This document shows, one piece after another, positions 8,590 through 17,321 of a stretch of DNA of 64,000 nt (position 1 is the stretch's first letter; every line of letters starts with the position of its first letter). The DNA lies in NCBI GenBank assembly GCA_030348385.1, contig JAUCFP010000006.1, positions 186,001 through 250,000 of the forward strand, read 5' to 3'. Under the pieces are notes generated by a model that was not told the origin of the DNA, searched no databases, and was given only the letters and a program-made list of their open reading frames with translations. The position numbers and the translations under genes were made by a program. This stretch comes from Cytobacillus sp. NJ13 (GTDB lineage: Bacteria; Bacillota; Bacilli; Bacillales; Cytobacillaceae).

Positions 8590-9960
8590 ATGTACAAAGA
8601 AAACAAGAGGACAAGGAGAATTGAACGGCCCACCAAATGGATCAGTATGAATCCAGCCCAGGCTTTGTCTGTTGGCTTTTTAATTCTAATAGGGATTGGC
8701 ACTTTGCTTCTAATGCTGCCTTTTGCTACGAAAGACCGGCATCATCTATCGTTTATTGATGCATTGTTTGAAGCGACATCTGCTGTTTGTGTTACAGGGT
8801 TAGTCGTAGTGGATACACAAACAACATTTACAGTTTTTGGCCAGGTAGTACTTATGGTCCTTATACAGATAGGGGGCCTTGGATTTATGACATTTGGGGT
8901 TCTCATTGCCATCATGCTTGGAAAGAATATTGGTTTAAAAGGCAGGCTGATGATCCAGGAGTCACTAAATCAGCTTTCGTTAGAAGGAATGGTCAGGCTG
9001 GTTAAATTCGTAGTAGGCTTTACCTTAGCTGCTGAAGCAATTGGTGCATTAATTTTGGCCATACGCTGGTCGTCTGATTTTGGCTTTCCCCGCTCAATAT
9101 ATTATGGCATTTTCCATTCGGTTTCTGCCTTTAATAATGCAGGTTTTGACATAATGGGCCAATTCAGGAGCGTTACTGAATATGTTGGGGATTTTACTGT
9201 CATAATGACGCTCAGCTCCCTTTTAATTATCGGAGGGATTGGCTATATCGTTGTACTTGATGTGAAAAGAACCAAGAGTTTGAAAAAACTTTCTTTGCAT
9301 ACAAAATTAGTTCTGCTGATGACGCTCATTCTTAATTTGCTGGGAACAGTATTTATCTTCGCGCTTGAATATAATAATCCTGGTACGCTTGCCAATTTGC
9401 CTTTAAAAGATAAACTATTGGGTGCGTATTTTCATGGGGTAGTTCCAAGAACGGCTGGCTTTAATTCGCTGAATATGGGCGAATTAACATTAGGGTCTCA
9501 GCTGGTAACAATGCTGCTCATGTTCATTGGAGGGGGATCTGGCGGTACTGCAGGCGGCATAAAAGTAACTACTTTTGTTTTGATTTTCCTTGCAGTCAGA
9601 GCGCTGATAAAGGAAGAAGATGACGTGAGCCTGATGGGAAGGCGAATTCCGAAGGATCTTATTGTCAGAGCTTTTACAATAACCGTATATTCAATAGGGT
9701 TCATTTTCTTTATTCTATTTATTTTATCAATAACAGAAAATGCTCCATTAAACGTTCTTTTATTCGAAGTGATATCCGCTTTTGGGACGGTAGGCATGTC
9801 GATGGGGCTGACACCTGAATTGAGTGCAACAGGAAAAGGGTTAATTGCATTTATGATGTTTGCAGGAAGAGTCGGACCAATCACAATTGCTTTTGCACTT
9901 GCACGAAGAAAAGGAAAGGCCAAATTTAAATTTGCAGAAGAGAAAATCATGATTGGCTAA
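8590..9960 (+). CDS. ktrB: KtrB, K+-translocating membrane subunit
   Basis: A 456-residue Trk/Ktr/HKT-superfamily channel-like transporter. The four pore loops are visible: SAVCVTGLVV, SVSAFNNAGFD, VVPRTAGFNSL and ISAFGTVGMSMG, each carrying the selectivity-filter glycine. GGGSGGTAGG is the intramembrane gate loop of TM3. It forms a dimer sitting on the KtrA octamer and imports K+ driven by Na+. AAGGAG precedes ATG 8590. No terminator is evident before the next gene. Confidence 0.96.
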   Translation: MYKENKRTRRIERPTKWISMNPAQALSVGFLILIGIGTLLLMLPFATKDRHHLSFIDALFEATSAVCVTGLVVVDTQTTFTVFGQVVLMVLIQIGGLGFMTFGVLIAIMLGKNIGLKGRLMIQESLNQLSLEGMVRLVKFVVGFTLAAEAIGALILAIRWSSDFGFPRSIYYGIFHSVSAFNNAGFDIMGQFRSVTEYVGDFTVIMTLSSLLIIGGIGYIVVLDVKRTKSLKKLSLHTKLVLLMTLILNLLGTVFIFALEYNNPGTLANLPLKDKLLGAYFHGVVPRTAGFNSLNMGELTLGSQLVTMLLMFIGGGSGGTAGGIKVTTFVLIFLAVRALIKEEDDVSLMGRRIPKDLIVRAFTITVYSIGFIFFILFILSITENAPLNVLLFEVISAFGTVGMSMGLTPELSATGKGLIAFMMFAGRVGPITIAFALARRKGKAKFKFAEEKIMIG

Positions 9961-10044
9961 GTAAAGGAAAGTTATCTGGTGTACATGACAGAATAATTTA
10001 AATTCAATAAAATTTTCCACCATAAAGAGGATAGGAGATTTTAA

Positions 10045-10479
10045 ATGAAAACCAGATTTAATGACTATATAAGCATTAAGATCCATCAAATAGACCTGAC
10101 CTTAACAAGCTATATTAAGGCTAAATTAGCCCACTTAAATATTGCCCCAGAGCAGAACCTGATTCTTATGCTTCTCTGGGAAGAAGACGGATTAAGCCAA
10201 AATGAAATCGCCAGGCGGCTGGATAAAGATAAATCCAATATTACCAGAATGCTGAGCAGTCTTGAAAAGAAAGGGTTTATCAAAAAAAGCATGAATAAAG
10301 AAGACAGCAGATCTCTGAATGTCTATCTAACTGAAAACGGCAAAAATCTCAGTGAGTATGTATATCCAATCACAGAGGAATTTCACTCGATCGTCACATC
10401 GGGTATTACGAAGGAAGAGCTGAGTATTGTTGATGATGTTTTAATGAAAATGAGAAGAAATGTGGAGGGTAATAATTAA
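10045..10479 (+). CDS. MarR-family transcriptional regulator
   Basis: A 144-residue winged-helix regulator. The DNA-binding region reads GLSQNEIARRLDKDKSNITRMLSSLEKKGFIKK with wing residues MNKEDSRSLNVYLTENG. TAGGAG lies 8 nt before ATG 10045. It is 85 nt after ktrB with an A/T-rich inverted repeat-like stretch near 9993-10017 that could be its operator, and it ends with a strong terminator. No linked transporter or oxidoreductase reveals its target. Confidence 0.9.
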   Translation: MKTRFNDYISIKIHQIDLTLTSYIKAKLAHLNIAPEQNLILMLLWEEDGLSQNEIARRLDKDKSNITRMLSSLEKKGFIKKSMNKEDSRSLNVYLTENGKNLSEYVYPITEEFHSIVTSGITKEELSIVDDVLMKMRRNVEGNN

Positions 10480-10505
10480 AATTAAGATTAAGATTGTGGA
10501 CGGTG

Positions 10506-10540
10506 CAGGATAGAGTGGGAGGCTCTATCCTGTTTTTTTT
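10506..10540 (+). terminator. Intrinsic terminator of the marR-type gene
   Basis: Perfect ten-base stem CAGGATAGAG/CTCTATCCTG, 7-nt loop, then eight T. Confidence 0.92.
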
Positions 10541-10603
10541 GAAGGTCATGAAGCAGAATAAGGTCGCCATAAATCTATTCTTTACTCTAAAGAGAATCAT
10601 TTT

Positions 10604-10785
10604 ATGTGCAATTTAAAACTTGAACTATCTGAATTAGCAGGTAAATCGATTCAGTTCCTTCATAAATAATATTTAAAATTGTTGGAAATGAAGCAATTAA
10701 GACGACAGAAGGGGAACAGATTCGATATAATTATGAAGTCCCCCGAAATAGGCTTGCTGCCATTAGAGTTTTTAAAGAAAAATAA
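10604..10785 (+). pseudogene. Possible remnant of a small protein gene
   Basis: A 21-codon ATG frame at 10604-10669 (ends GKSIQFLHK) is followed in another frame by 39 start-less codons at 10666-10785 reading GNEAIKTTEGEQIRYNYEVP and ending RVFKEK. The amino-acid composition looks protein-like, so this may be a frameshifted or 5'-truncated small gene. Family not recognised; it could also be chance. Confidence 0.35.
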
Positions 10786-10802
10786 GAAGGAAGTTTGATC
10801 AG

Positions 10803-11072
10803 GTGAAACTCATCAACAAACTATTCTCAAAGCAAAAAACGGCTTCGATTGAATTTTGTCAGCGGAATCTGGATGAATTTTTAAAAGAAGAGAGTTTTGC
10901 TGCATTTAATCAATTTCTGAGCCAGAAGAATATTAATTATAAAGAATACGAATGTCAGAGCAGATGCAAAGAATGCAGGCAATCACCCTTTGCACAGGTA
11001 GACGGGAAGCTGATTGCAGCGGAGAATTCGGATGAATTATTGATAAAATTGAAAGAAGAAGTAAAGAAATAG
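10803..11072 (+). CDS. DUF1450-family (YuzB-like) small protein
   Basis: An 89-residue protein with N-terminal IEFCQRNLDEF and a cysteine cluster YECQSRCKECRQSPFAQVDG, followed by a C-terminal helix. This matches the DUF1450 layout (EFC motif, then C-x3-C-x2-C before a beta strand), a family with a thioredoxin-like ferredoxin fold and no proven function. The start is GTG 10803 after GAAGGAAG. It has its own terminator. Confidence 0.75.
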   Translation: MKLINKLFSKQKTASIEFCQRNLDEFLKEESFAAFNQFLSQKNINYKEYECQSRCKECRQSPFAQVDGKLIAAENSDELLIKLKEEVKK

Positions 11073-11074
11073 AA

Positions 11075-11103
11075 GGAATTGGAGCGATCCGATTCCTTTT
11101 TTA
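11075..11103 (+). terminator. Intrinsic terminator of the DUF1450 gene
   Basis: Stem GGAATTGG/CCGATTCC, 6-nt loop, followed by TTTTTT, directly after the stop codon. Confidence 0.88.
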
Positions 11104-11171
11104 TACAATATTAATTTTTCTGGCGTAACCTTGAATGGTTTACGGCTGCTCAAAATAACAAAAACAAAGTC

Positions 11172-11203
11172 AGAGTGATGCATTTAGTGCATCTCTCTTT
11201 TTT
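11172..11203 (+). terminator. Orphan terminator-like hairpin
   Basis: Stem AGAG-GATGCA/TGCATC-CTCT with TTTAG loop and six T. No coding frame lies between the preceding terminator (11103) and this one, so it may end a short non-coding transcript or be a relic. Confidence 0.6.
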
Positions 11204-11277
11204 GGGAGGTAGATTGAGAAAGCGAATGTACTAATTAATCTATTACTGATCCTGAAGGAGCATCGCCTCATTCATAT

Positions 11278-11305
11278 AAAAAAGAAGGAGCATTATTGCT
11301 CCTTC
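11278..11305 (-). terminator. Intrinsic terminator overlapping the FUSC stop codon
   Basis: Perfect nine-base stem GAAGGAGCA/TGCTCCTTC with the TAA stop inside the four-base loop region, then six T on the minus strand. Confidence 0.92.
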
Positions 11306-13479
11306 CCTGCACCAAGATCTTCTGCCAATTCCATAATCGCTTTGTTGATTCTCCAGACGAAATAAAGGTGATGAATCAAATCACGCTGGGATTGCTGCCT
11401 TGCTGGTGCCAATCGTTCAATTTGTTCCCTTTCATTTTCAAGACTATAGACAAGCATGCCGTCTCCGCTGTCTTTAATCAGATCCATTAATGTCTCAATA
11501 TTTAATTCAAGCTTTTCTTCAATGCTTATAAAAACATCGGTCAGCTCATCGGGATAGTCGAATCCTTTTCGGTAGGAGGAAGCTACAAGGTGTCTTGCAT
11601 AGTAATTGATAGCTGAAAATAGTGTAATCCATTTATTAACATCAGCATGGCGCGGGGATCCGGGTTTCTTTATCAGGGATTGCGCTTCAACGTTTATGGT
11701 TTTAAGTTTTTGATCCAATAAGAAGCCTTTGCCTGAAAGCTCCTTAACGTTCACATCTTCCCGGAAACTTCTCACATACTCAGTGACATACGGTTTCAGT
11801 TCTTGTAAGTAGTCATTTAAGGTATCCGCCACTTTTTCCTTCGTTTTCTTTGGGAAAATAAATAAGGAAACTCCGAATGCAATGCCGGCACCGGCAATTG
11901 TATCGATAACCCTTGCGCTGATAAGCGAAAATGAAATACCTCCCAGTAAAAGATCATACATAAAAGCAACCAGCATCGTAATGAACATGCTCATTAACGT
12001 ATAGGATACCTCAAACAAATAAAAGGCGAAAAAAACCGCTGCAAAAATCAGCGTAATTTCCAGGAAAGAATGGCCGCTGACCACTCTTGCAAGTGTAAAT
12101 CCTATTACTGCTCCAATAATCGTTCCAACCGAACGCTGAAAACCTTTCGTATAAATGCGCCCGATTGACTCGGTTCCGAGCAAAACAATAAAAGCTGTTA
12201 AAAGAACCCAATAAGGCTGGTCAGGCGAAAGGATCTCACCAGCAATGATTGAAATGATTGCAGCAGTCAATGCCTGGAAAGCCTTTTTGGTGGAAGGTTT
12301 GATGCTCTTATCATCTTCAGATGGTTCATCTTCAGTATCGCCATCAGCTGTCTCTTCGGATATTTTATTCTCATTGTCGTTCACTTTATGAAGTGCCTGC
12401 TGTATGGTTATGCCGCCCTCGATGACATGGTTCGCAATGGACTCGATCCGCCTGATCAAAAACAGCCATCCTGCAGGTTTGTCTTCCCGGTTGAACAAAT
12501 CAATAATAAGAAGGCGAAGTGCCTGTACAGCAAGCTCTGCTTCACGAAGATTTTGTTCTTCATACTGTTGGGCAAGAACTTCAGCATCGCGAAGAGAACG
12601 GGTTACCCAAACCAGGAGTTTTCTCAGCTCATCAATTTCAAGAGCATTCGCTTTTTTTAAGCTTCGAATTGAGTCTGTCAGTGTTTCAATCAGCATACCC
12701 GCATCAAATATATATAACCTCAGCTGGGAAGAGGTCAGCCCAGGCCATAATTTTTGAACATCTTCATCATTTACATACTCCGAAACCATGACAGCATAAT
12801 CCCTGAGCTTCAGCACGTTTCTCTGCAATTCCTCCCGCTGATGAGAAGTCATATTCTCTTTCTGCATCCCCTCAATTAAGAGATTGAACGTAAAATTACT
12901 TTGGAAATGAAAGGAGCGGATGCTTCTTTTCAGGTTTTTCGCAGTGTCCTGAAAAAGGATGAAATTGAACAGGAAAGCATACGCGATCCCAATCCAGATG
13001 CCGAAGTAAAAGGAGGGAAGCTGACTGCCTGATAACTTTAGAATAGATGAAAAATAAAGTGTCATGAATGCAATCATGCATAAAGAAAAATACCGCACTC
13101 CAAAGCGGGTCAAATAAAAGCTTGAGAAGATTAACAGAACCATTGCAATATCGACAAAGACTGTGCTTCCCCCCAATAGGGAACCCATCGATACACCTGC
13201 CATGGCTGAAAGTCCAAGTAAGCCAGTTGTGAGCATCTTACCTTTTTTAGTGTCATCCATCACAATCATGATGCCAAGCATGCCAGCCATTCCGGACACT
13301 ATCGACGGAGTGAGAGCGGCAGCAGAACCAGCACCAGCCAATTGCATGATGAGCAAAGTCGTAAAGACCGAAGCCATTAAACTTAAGGTGGCCCGTCCAG
13401 CTTTTTGAAATCGGATAAGCCCGGGATCGGATGCCAGCAAACGTCCGAGCCACCGGTGTTTTATAGGAAATTGCTTCAT
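11293..13479 (-). CDS. FUSC-family inner membrane efflux protein
   Basis: A 728-residue protein with two membrane blocks (about residues 25-180 and 405-545) and two helical cytoplasmic domains, the layout of FUSC/aromatic acid exporter (AaeB, YccS-like) proteins. The C-terminal block contains PYWVLLTAFIVLLGTESIGR and RSVGTIIGAVIGF, the FUSC signature. A charged acidic linker lies at about 370-400. It probably exports aromatic or other organic acids. ATG 13479 follows GGTG. It is divergent from the yolD-like gene. Confidence 0.88.
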   Translation of the reverse strand: MKQFPIKHRWLGRLLASDPGLIRFQKAGRATLSLMASVFTTLLIMQLAGAGSAAALTPSIVSGMAGMLGIMIVMDDTKKGKMLTTGLLGLSAMAGVSMGSLLGGSTVFVDIAMVLLIFSSFYLTRFGVRYFSLCMIAFMTLYFSSILKLSGSQLPSFYFGIWIGIAYAFLFNFILFQDTAKNLKRSIRSFHFQSNFTFNLLIEGMQKENMTSHQREELQRNVLKLRDYAVMVSEYVNDEDVQKLWPGLTSSQLRLYIFDAGMLIETLTDSIRSLKKANALEIDELRKLLVWVTRSLRDAEVLAQQYEEQNLREAELAVQALRLLIIDLFNREDKPAGWLFLIRRIESIANHVIEGGITIQQALHKVNDNENKISEETADGDTEDEPSEDDKSIKPSTKKAFQALTAAIISIIAGEILSPDQPYWVLLTAFIVLLGTESIGRIYTKGFQRSVGTIIGAVIGFTLARVVSGHSFLEITLIFAAVFFAFYLFEVSYTLMSMFITMLVAFMYDLLLGGISFSLISARVIDTIAGAGIAFGVSLFIFPKKTKEKVADTLNDYLQELKPYVTEYVRSFREDVNVKELSGKGFLLDQKLKTINVEAQSLIKKPGSPRHADVNKWITLFSAINYYARHLVASSYRKGFDYPDELTDVFISIEEKLELNIETLMDLIKDSGDGMLVYSLENEREQIERLAPARQQSQRDLIHHLYFVWRINKAIMELAEDLGAGKEQ

Positions 13480-13582
13480 TGTTTCACCAATCTTTTTAGA
13501 GAGTTAAAGATTATTTTACCACTCGTACTTTTATTATCCAAATGAACCAGCTTGAGATTTTATGCTTTACAGGTTTAAAAAC

Positions 13583-13596
13583 AGAACGAATGTTCT
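13583..13596 (+). promoter_or_regulatory. LexA (SOS) box overlapping a -10 element
   Basis: AGAACGAATGTTCT matches the Bacillus LexA consensus CGAACRNRYGTTYG at 12 of 14 positions. It abuts a perfect TATAAT at 13596-13601, 20 nt upstream of the YolD start, so bound LexA would block the promoter. Confidence 0.7.
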
Positions 13597-13621
13597 ATAA
13601 TAAAAGATGGAGGGATTTACT

Positions 13622-13975
13622 ATGCCGCTAAAAGACAGAGGGAAAATAAAATGGCAGCCAGCCCACTTCATGCCTGAACACCGGGCTATGCTAAGAAAAT
13701 TGGAAACTGAACAAATGGCACAAAACAAGCCGCTTATTGATGAATATGAATTGGAGGATTTTGAAAACAAAATTCACTATGCAATGGAATATGCCTTCTT
13801 TCTAAAAGTAAAAGTTTGGCGGGAAGGATTTTTCCACGAATACACAGGGAGGGTAAACAGGCTGGACGGCATCTGCAGGAAAATTTATCTGGAATCGGAA
13901 GAAGGGTTTCTTGAGAAGGTCATGTTTGATGAAATAGCTTCGGTTGAAGTGAAAGAACAGTGCAGAAAGCCATAA
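13622..13975 (+). CDS. YolD-like family protein
   Basis: A 117-residue YolD-type protein. The family opening is clear: LKDRGKIKWQPAHFMPEHRAML. YolD proteins are usually encoded next to Y-family polymerases (UvrX/YqjW) and several belong to the LexA regulon; here the polymerase partner is missing. GGAGGG lies 7 nt before ATG 13622; the upstream in-frame ATG at 13607 lacks a site. The LexA-like box upstream suggests SOS induction. Molecular role unproven. Confidence 0.85.
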   Translation: MPLKDRGKIKWQPAHFMPEHRAMLRKLETEQMAQNKPLIDEYELEDFENKIHYAMEYAFFLKVKVWREGFFHEYTGRVNRLDGICRKIYLESEEGFLEKVMFDEIASVEVKEQCRKP

Positions 13976-14066
13976 TTCAATTTTTGCAGAAAAGTTAAAG
14001 CTTTACCATACCCATTATTTGCAATTTTTAGATATAATAGAAAGAAAGCGGTGATCGGAGGTACAT

Positions 14067-14558
14067 ATGAGCACGGACTTAGAAAAAGCGATTGTACTTC
14101 GCAATCTCGGGAAATACAAAGATTCCAGCCTTCTGCTTGTAAAATTGGCTGAAGAGTATCCTGTAAACCCGGTCATTCATTATCAGTGCGCCTGGAGTTT
14201 TGACGTTCTAGGGGAGGAATTGAAAGCTGTTTCTCATTATGAAAAAGCGATCGAACTTGGGCTGCCTGAATCGGATCTGCCAGGCGCCATTTTGGGTCTT
14301 GGGAGCACATACCGGACACTTGGGGAATATGAAAAGTCAAAGATAGTGTTCGAGAAAGGAATCTCCCAGTTTCCGTCTAATCGTGCAATCCAGGTGTTTT
14401 ATTCCATGACGCTCCATAATTTAGGCCAGCATAGCCGGGCAATGGAGATGCTCCTAAAGTGTGTGGCCGAAACTTCTGATGACCCGGAAGTTTTGCAATA
14501 TAAAAAATCAATTACCTTTTATGCAGACAAACTTGATGAAATATTTGATAAAGATTAG
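14067..14558 (+). CDS. Tetratricopeptide-repeat protein
   Basis: A 163-residue all-helical protein with about four TPR units: LEKAIVLRNLGKYKDSSLLL, PVIHYQCAWSFDVLGEELKA, GAILGLGSTYRTLGEYEKSK and AIQVFYSMTLHNLGQHSRAM. It resembles the soluble Bacillus TPR proteins used as protein-protein scaffolds. ATG follows GATCGGAGG. The GNAT gene 52 nt downstream may be co-transcribed. Confidence 0.88.
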   Translation: MSTDLEKAIVLRNLGKYKDSSLLLVKLAEEYPVNPVIHYQCAWSFDVLGEELKAVSHYEKAIELGLPESDLPGAILGLGSTYRTLGEYEKSKIVFEKGISQFPSNRAIQVFYSMTLHNLGQHSRAMEMLLKCVAETSDDPEVLQYKKSITFYADKLDEIFDKD

Positions 14559-14610
14559 AGAAAAGATATCCAAAAATAATAATCATACTTGATATTAGCA
14601 GGAGAAGCCG

Positions 14611-15369
14611 ATGGAAAAAATCACTTTTAATAATATCTATAAACCAGGACACACAATACTGGAAAATGAACTTTTTATTCACAACCATAACCCTGACATG
14701 CTTCTGCAGTATGACAGCAATTTTCTTGCTTTTAAAAGAATCCCTTCTGTTCAAGAGTTTGAGGGGGCACATCAATATTTGAGAGATTTTCATCAAAAGT
14801 ATGGCCAAAAGCATGTAAGATTTTATTTTCCTGATGACGAGGAGCTTTCTGGAGACCTTCTGGCCATCTTTGAGAAAGATGATGATTTTACGGTTGGATA
14901 TTTAGAGTTATTTGCGATTCATCCAGCTGATTTTCCTGATGTTCAGGAAAAGGAAGAAATTATAGTCGAAAATGTTACGGATAAAACATGGAATGATTAC
15001 CTGGAATTCCAGCATGAGCAGGATTCGGTTTACGGGATTGATTATGCCGAGAAAAAGAGAGATCAGCATTTAAGGAATTTTAACGATGAAAGTATTAAGC
15101 AGTTGATTGCATTTTATAAAGGGAAAGCTGCCGGATCTGTAGATGTGATTATCAAGGAAAGCACTGCTGAAATTGATGGATTGATGGTCCATGAGGATTT
15201 TCAGAAAAAGGGCATCGGCAGCCGCCTGCAGAAATCAGTGATGGATCAGTTTAAGGATAAAACCATCGTCCTTGTTGCAGATGGAGAAGATACTCCAAAG
15301 GAAATGTACCGCAGGCAAAATTATCAGTATCTTGGAAAGCAGTATAACCTTTTAAAAATATATGAATGA
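14611..15369 (+). CDS. GNAT-family acetyltransferase, two-part
   Basis: A 252-residue protein with an N-terminal degenerate domain (1-115) and a C-terminal GNAT domain. Motif A reads IDGLMVHEDFQKKGIGSRLQ, followed by PKEMYRRQNYQYLGKQYNLL. AGGAG precedes ATG 14611. Similar Bacillus proteins are annotated only as GNAT; substrate unknown. A strong terminator follows. Confidence 0.85.
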   Translation: MEKITFNNIYKPGHTILENELFIHNHNPDMLLQYDSNFLAFKRIPSVQEFEGAHQYLRDFHQKYGQKHVRFYFPDDEELSGDLLAIFEKDDDFTVGYLELFAIHPADFPDVQEKEEIIVENVTDKTWNDYLEFQHEQDSVYGIDYAEKKRDQHLRNFNDESIKQLIAFYKGKAAGSVDVIIKESTAEIDGLMVHEDFQKKGIGSRLQKSVMDQFKDKTIVLVADGEDTPKEMYRRQNYQYLGKQYNLLKIYE

Positions 15370-15376
15370 AGAGAAG

Positions 15377-15405
15377 CCTGGTTCTTTAGTGAGCCAGGTT
15401 TTTTT
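15377..15405 (+). terminator. Intrinsic terminator
   Basis: Stem CCTGGTTC/GAGCCAGG with a 6-nt loop and seven or more T; follows the GNAT stop. Confidence 0.88.
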
Positions 15406-15521
15406 GTGTAAATAGAACATTGTTTCGTTTAGGAAAGTGCATCTAGGATTGATTACGTGGTGTAAAACCGGAACTTTGTCGAAAAACCGCAGGAAAGAAT
15501 GAATAAAACAGCATACTTAAC

Positions 15522-15539
15522 GTAACAGTGTTATGTTAC
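15522..15539 (+). promoter_or_regulatory. Dyad operator in the yhbD promoter region
   Basis: GTAACA-N6-TGTTAC is a perfect inverted repeat 30 nt upstream of the yhbD start and overlaps a TACAAT (-10-like) at 15537-15542. It is a candidate site for autoregulation by the MerR-like HTH of YhbD; this is inference. Confidence 0.5.
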
Positions 15540-15568
15540 AATGGTACCATCAGAAAGGAGTTCTGGAA

Positions 15569-16192
15569 TTGAGCGAAGAATTAATTTCAAAAAAAGAAGT
15601 CCTGGATCTAACTGGTATTTCTTATGGGCAGCTTTATCGGTGGAAAAGGAAAAGCCTGATACCGGAGGATTGGTTTGTCAGAAAATCAACTTTTACAGGG
15701 CAGGAGACATTTTTCCCAAAAGAGAAAATTCTGGAGCGGGTCGAAAAAATACAGAAGATGAAGGATAGCCTTTCGCTGGATGAGCTGGCAGATTTGTTTT
15801 CCCTAAATGCTTCAAATCTGAAGCTGACAAAGGAAAGTCTGATTGCTAAAGGAATAGCTTCTGAACCAGTTATGAATATCTTTCTCCAAACACAGGGGGA
15901 GCTTAACGAATTCAATTACCATGAGATTTTAAAGCTCTATATTCTTTCCATCCTGCTTGAATCGGGAGATATCCATATCGAAGAAGGGAAAATGCTCCTT
16001 CAGTTATTGAACGATCATCGAAGTATCCTGCAGCAGCCAAAAGCTGTGATCTGCTTTATTCGCAAACTCGGCATGTCCAGCTGCCTGATTTCGGCTAACG
16101 GGGAACAAGTCCTGCTTGAAAAAGGGACAAAAGTGGCAGCTACTTTATCGATAGAGCATTGTGCAGAGGAATTAAAATCCAAATTGGTATAG
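15569..16192 (+). CDS. yhbD: YhbD-like DUF4004 protein with MerR-type HTH
   Basis: A 207-residue protein similar to B. subtilis YhbD. Residues 1-60 form a MerR-like helix-turn-helix (SKKEVLDLTGISYGQLYRWK, then FFPKEKILERVEKI); the rest is mostly helical DUF4004. The start is TTG 15569, 8 nt after AAGGAG; the open frame to 15533 overlaps the promoter. The bactofilin gene begins 11 nt after its stop, as in B. subtilis yhbD-yhbE-yhbF, where the bactofilins affect flagellar assembly. It may regulate the operon. Confidence 0.88.
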   Translation: MSEELISKKEVLDLTGISYGQLYRWKRKSLIPEDWFVRKSTFTGQETFFPKEKILERVEKIQKMKDSLSLDELADLFSLNASNLKLTKESLIAKGIASEPVMNIFLQTQGELNEFNYHEILKLYILSILLESGDIHIEEGKMLLQLLNDHRSILQQPKAVICFIRKLGMSSCLISANGEQVLLEKGTKVAATLSIEHCAEELKSKLV

Positions 16193-16203
16193 GGGGACTT
16201 GCT

Positions 16204-16923
16204 GTGAATATGAAAACACTGGGGAACTTAAAAATTAATGGAATGGGATCATCCAATGGTGGTTTATTTGAAAAGGTTGAATTAAATGGCAAGGGGACGG
16301 TAAACAGTGATATAGAATGCGAGAGATTCTATTGTAACGGTACGGGCACTATCCATGGGAACGTAAAAACCGAAAAAGGAAAGATCAGTGGTGCAGCAAA
16401 GATCCATGGAGCTGTTAAAGCCGAAACCCTTGTTATCAATGGCTCTGCTGCCATTTCAGAAGCTGTCAGCTGTCAAAAGCTTGAGGTCGCTGGAAAATCC
16501 TCTATCGGAGGCTCTGTAAAATGCGATGTAATCGCTGTGAATGGGAAAGTAACTATTGAGGGTGACTGTGAAGCGGAGATTTTCCGTGCTGAAGGGACAT
16601 TTTCAGTAGATGGTTTACTGAATGCAGAAACGATTGATATTAAGCTTTTTGGAGACAGTAAAGCGAAAGAGATTGGCGGCAGAAAAATTAAGGTGGTACA
16701 GCATAGAGAAAGCCTTTTTAAATTAATCAAATCCATCTTTCCCTTGAAGCTGGAGGCGGATTTAATTGAAGGGGATGACATCGAACTCGAAGGCACAGCA
16801 GCTCTTGTCGTAAGAGGGAAAAATGTAAAAATCGGCAAAAATTGCGAGATTGGACTTGTGGAATACTCTGGCGATTATGAATGTGCAGCAGATTCGGCAG
16901 TTAAAGAACTTCACAGAATCTGA
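16204..16923 (+). CDS. Bactofilin-like polymer-forming cytoskeletal protein
   Basis: A 239-residue beta-helical protein built from short hydrophobic/Gly repeats (KVELNGKGTVNSDIECERFY, TLVINGSAAISEAVSCQKLE, VIAVNGKVTIEGDCEAEIFR), the bactofilin pattern; it resembles B. subtilis YhbE/YhbF (BacE/BacF). B. subtilis has two adjacent paralogues, whereas only one is present here. The start is GTG 16204 (or ATG 16210) after AGGGGG. Confidence 0.9.
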   Translation: MNMKTLGNLKINGMGSSNGGLFEKVELNGKGTVNSDIECERFYCNGTGTIHGNVKTEKGKISGAAKIHGAVKAETLVINGSAAISEAVSCQKLEVAGKSSIGGSVKCDVIAVNGKVTIEGDCEAEIFRAEGTFSVDGLLNAETIDIKLFGDSKAKEIGGRKIKVVQHRESLFKLIKSIFPLKLEADLIEGDDIELEGTAALVVRGKNVKIGKNCEIGLVEYSGDYECAADSAVKELHRI

Positions 16924-17151
16924 TAAAGGAAAGAGGTGAAGGGAAGCAGTTTTGACATTTACTTTCGGATAGTCCCATTTTATTTCCAGATAAAATGCTA
17001 TATTTTCTGATAAGCCGTTTTTATGACTGGATAACAGAAATTATTTGCGCACATAGCTGAAATGAAAATGTTATCCCAATAACTACTTCGAAAAGCATAG
17101 TGTACAAAATAAGAAAAATATAATGTAGAAAAATAAAAAATAATTTTAATA

Positions 17152-17167
17152 ATGTAAGCGCTTTAAA
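17152..17167 (+). promoter_or_regulatory. Catabolite-responsive element (cre) candidate
   Basis: ATGTAAGCGCTTTAAA matches WTGNAARCGNWWNCAW at 15 of 16 positions. It ends 3 nt before the -35 of the serA promoter, so CcpA binding could activate or hinder transcription. Confidence 0.6.
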
Positions 17168-17170
17168 GGG

Positions 17171-17199
17171 TTGAAGTTTTCAGAAGACTTTGATAAGAT
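17171..17199 (+). promoter_or_regulatory. Sigma-A promoter of serA
   Basis: TTGAAG - 17 nt - TAAGAT. The predicted start near 17206 is just upstream of the ZTP aptamer. Confidence 0.75.
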
Positions 17200-17212
17200 T
17201 TAAAAAACCGAA

Positions 17213-17285
17213 AAGGCTATGTGTAACTGGCGAGACGCGGATCACCGCGAGGGAGCACATAGTGTCGAAGCCGTTCGCCTGGGCA
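17213..17285 (+). promoter_or_regulatory. ZTP (pfl) riboswitch
   Basis: P1 arms CTATGTG (17217-17223) and CACATAG (17256-17262) enclose AACTGGCGAGAC, a GCGG..CCGC stem and GGGAGC; the 3' domain reads CCGTTCGCCTGGGCA. These are the conserved blocks of the pfl/ZTP motif. The class senses ZTP/ZMP, alarmones of 10-formyl-THF shortage, and normally turns genes on. Confidence 0.88.
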
Positions 17286-17321
17286 GAGGTAAGGGATTCT
17301 ACCCTTGCCTCTTTCTGTTTT
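17286..17321 (+). terminator. ZTP riboswitch terminator
   Basis: Ten-base stem GAGGTAAGGG/CCCTTGCCTC with a 6-nt loop and TTTCTGTTTT. It begins immediately after the aptamer's conserved GGGCA, so ligand-stabilised pairing would prevent termination. Confidence 0.88.

Noticed and set aside
9498..9950. Antisense ORF of 150 codons within ktrB
   Set aside because: Fully inside a strongly conserved gene on the other strand; no start signals.
12388..12791. Three plus-strand ORFs inside the FUSC gene
   Set aside because: All are shadows of the coding strand, low-complexity and without ribosome sites.
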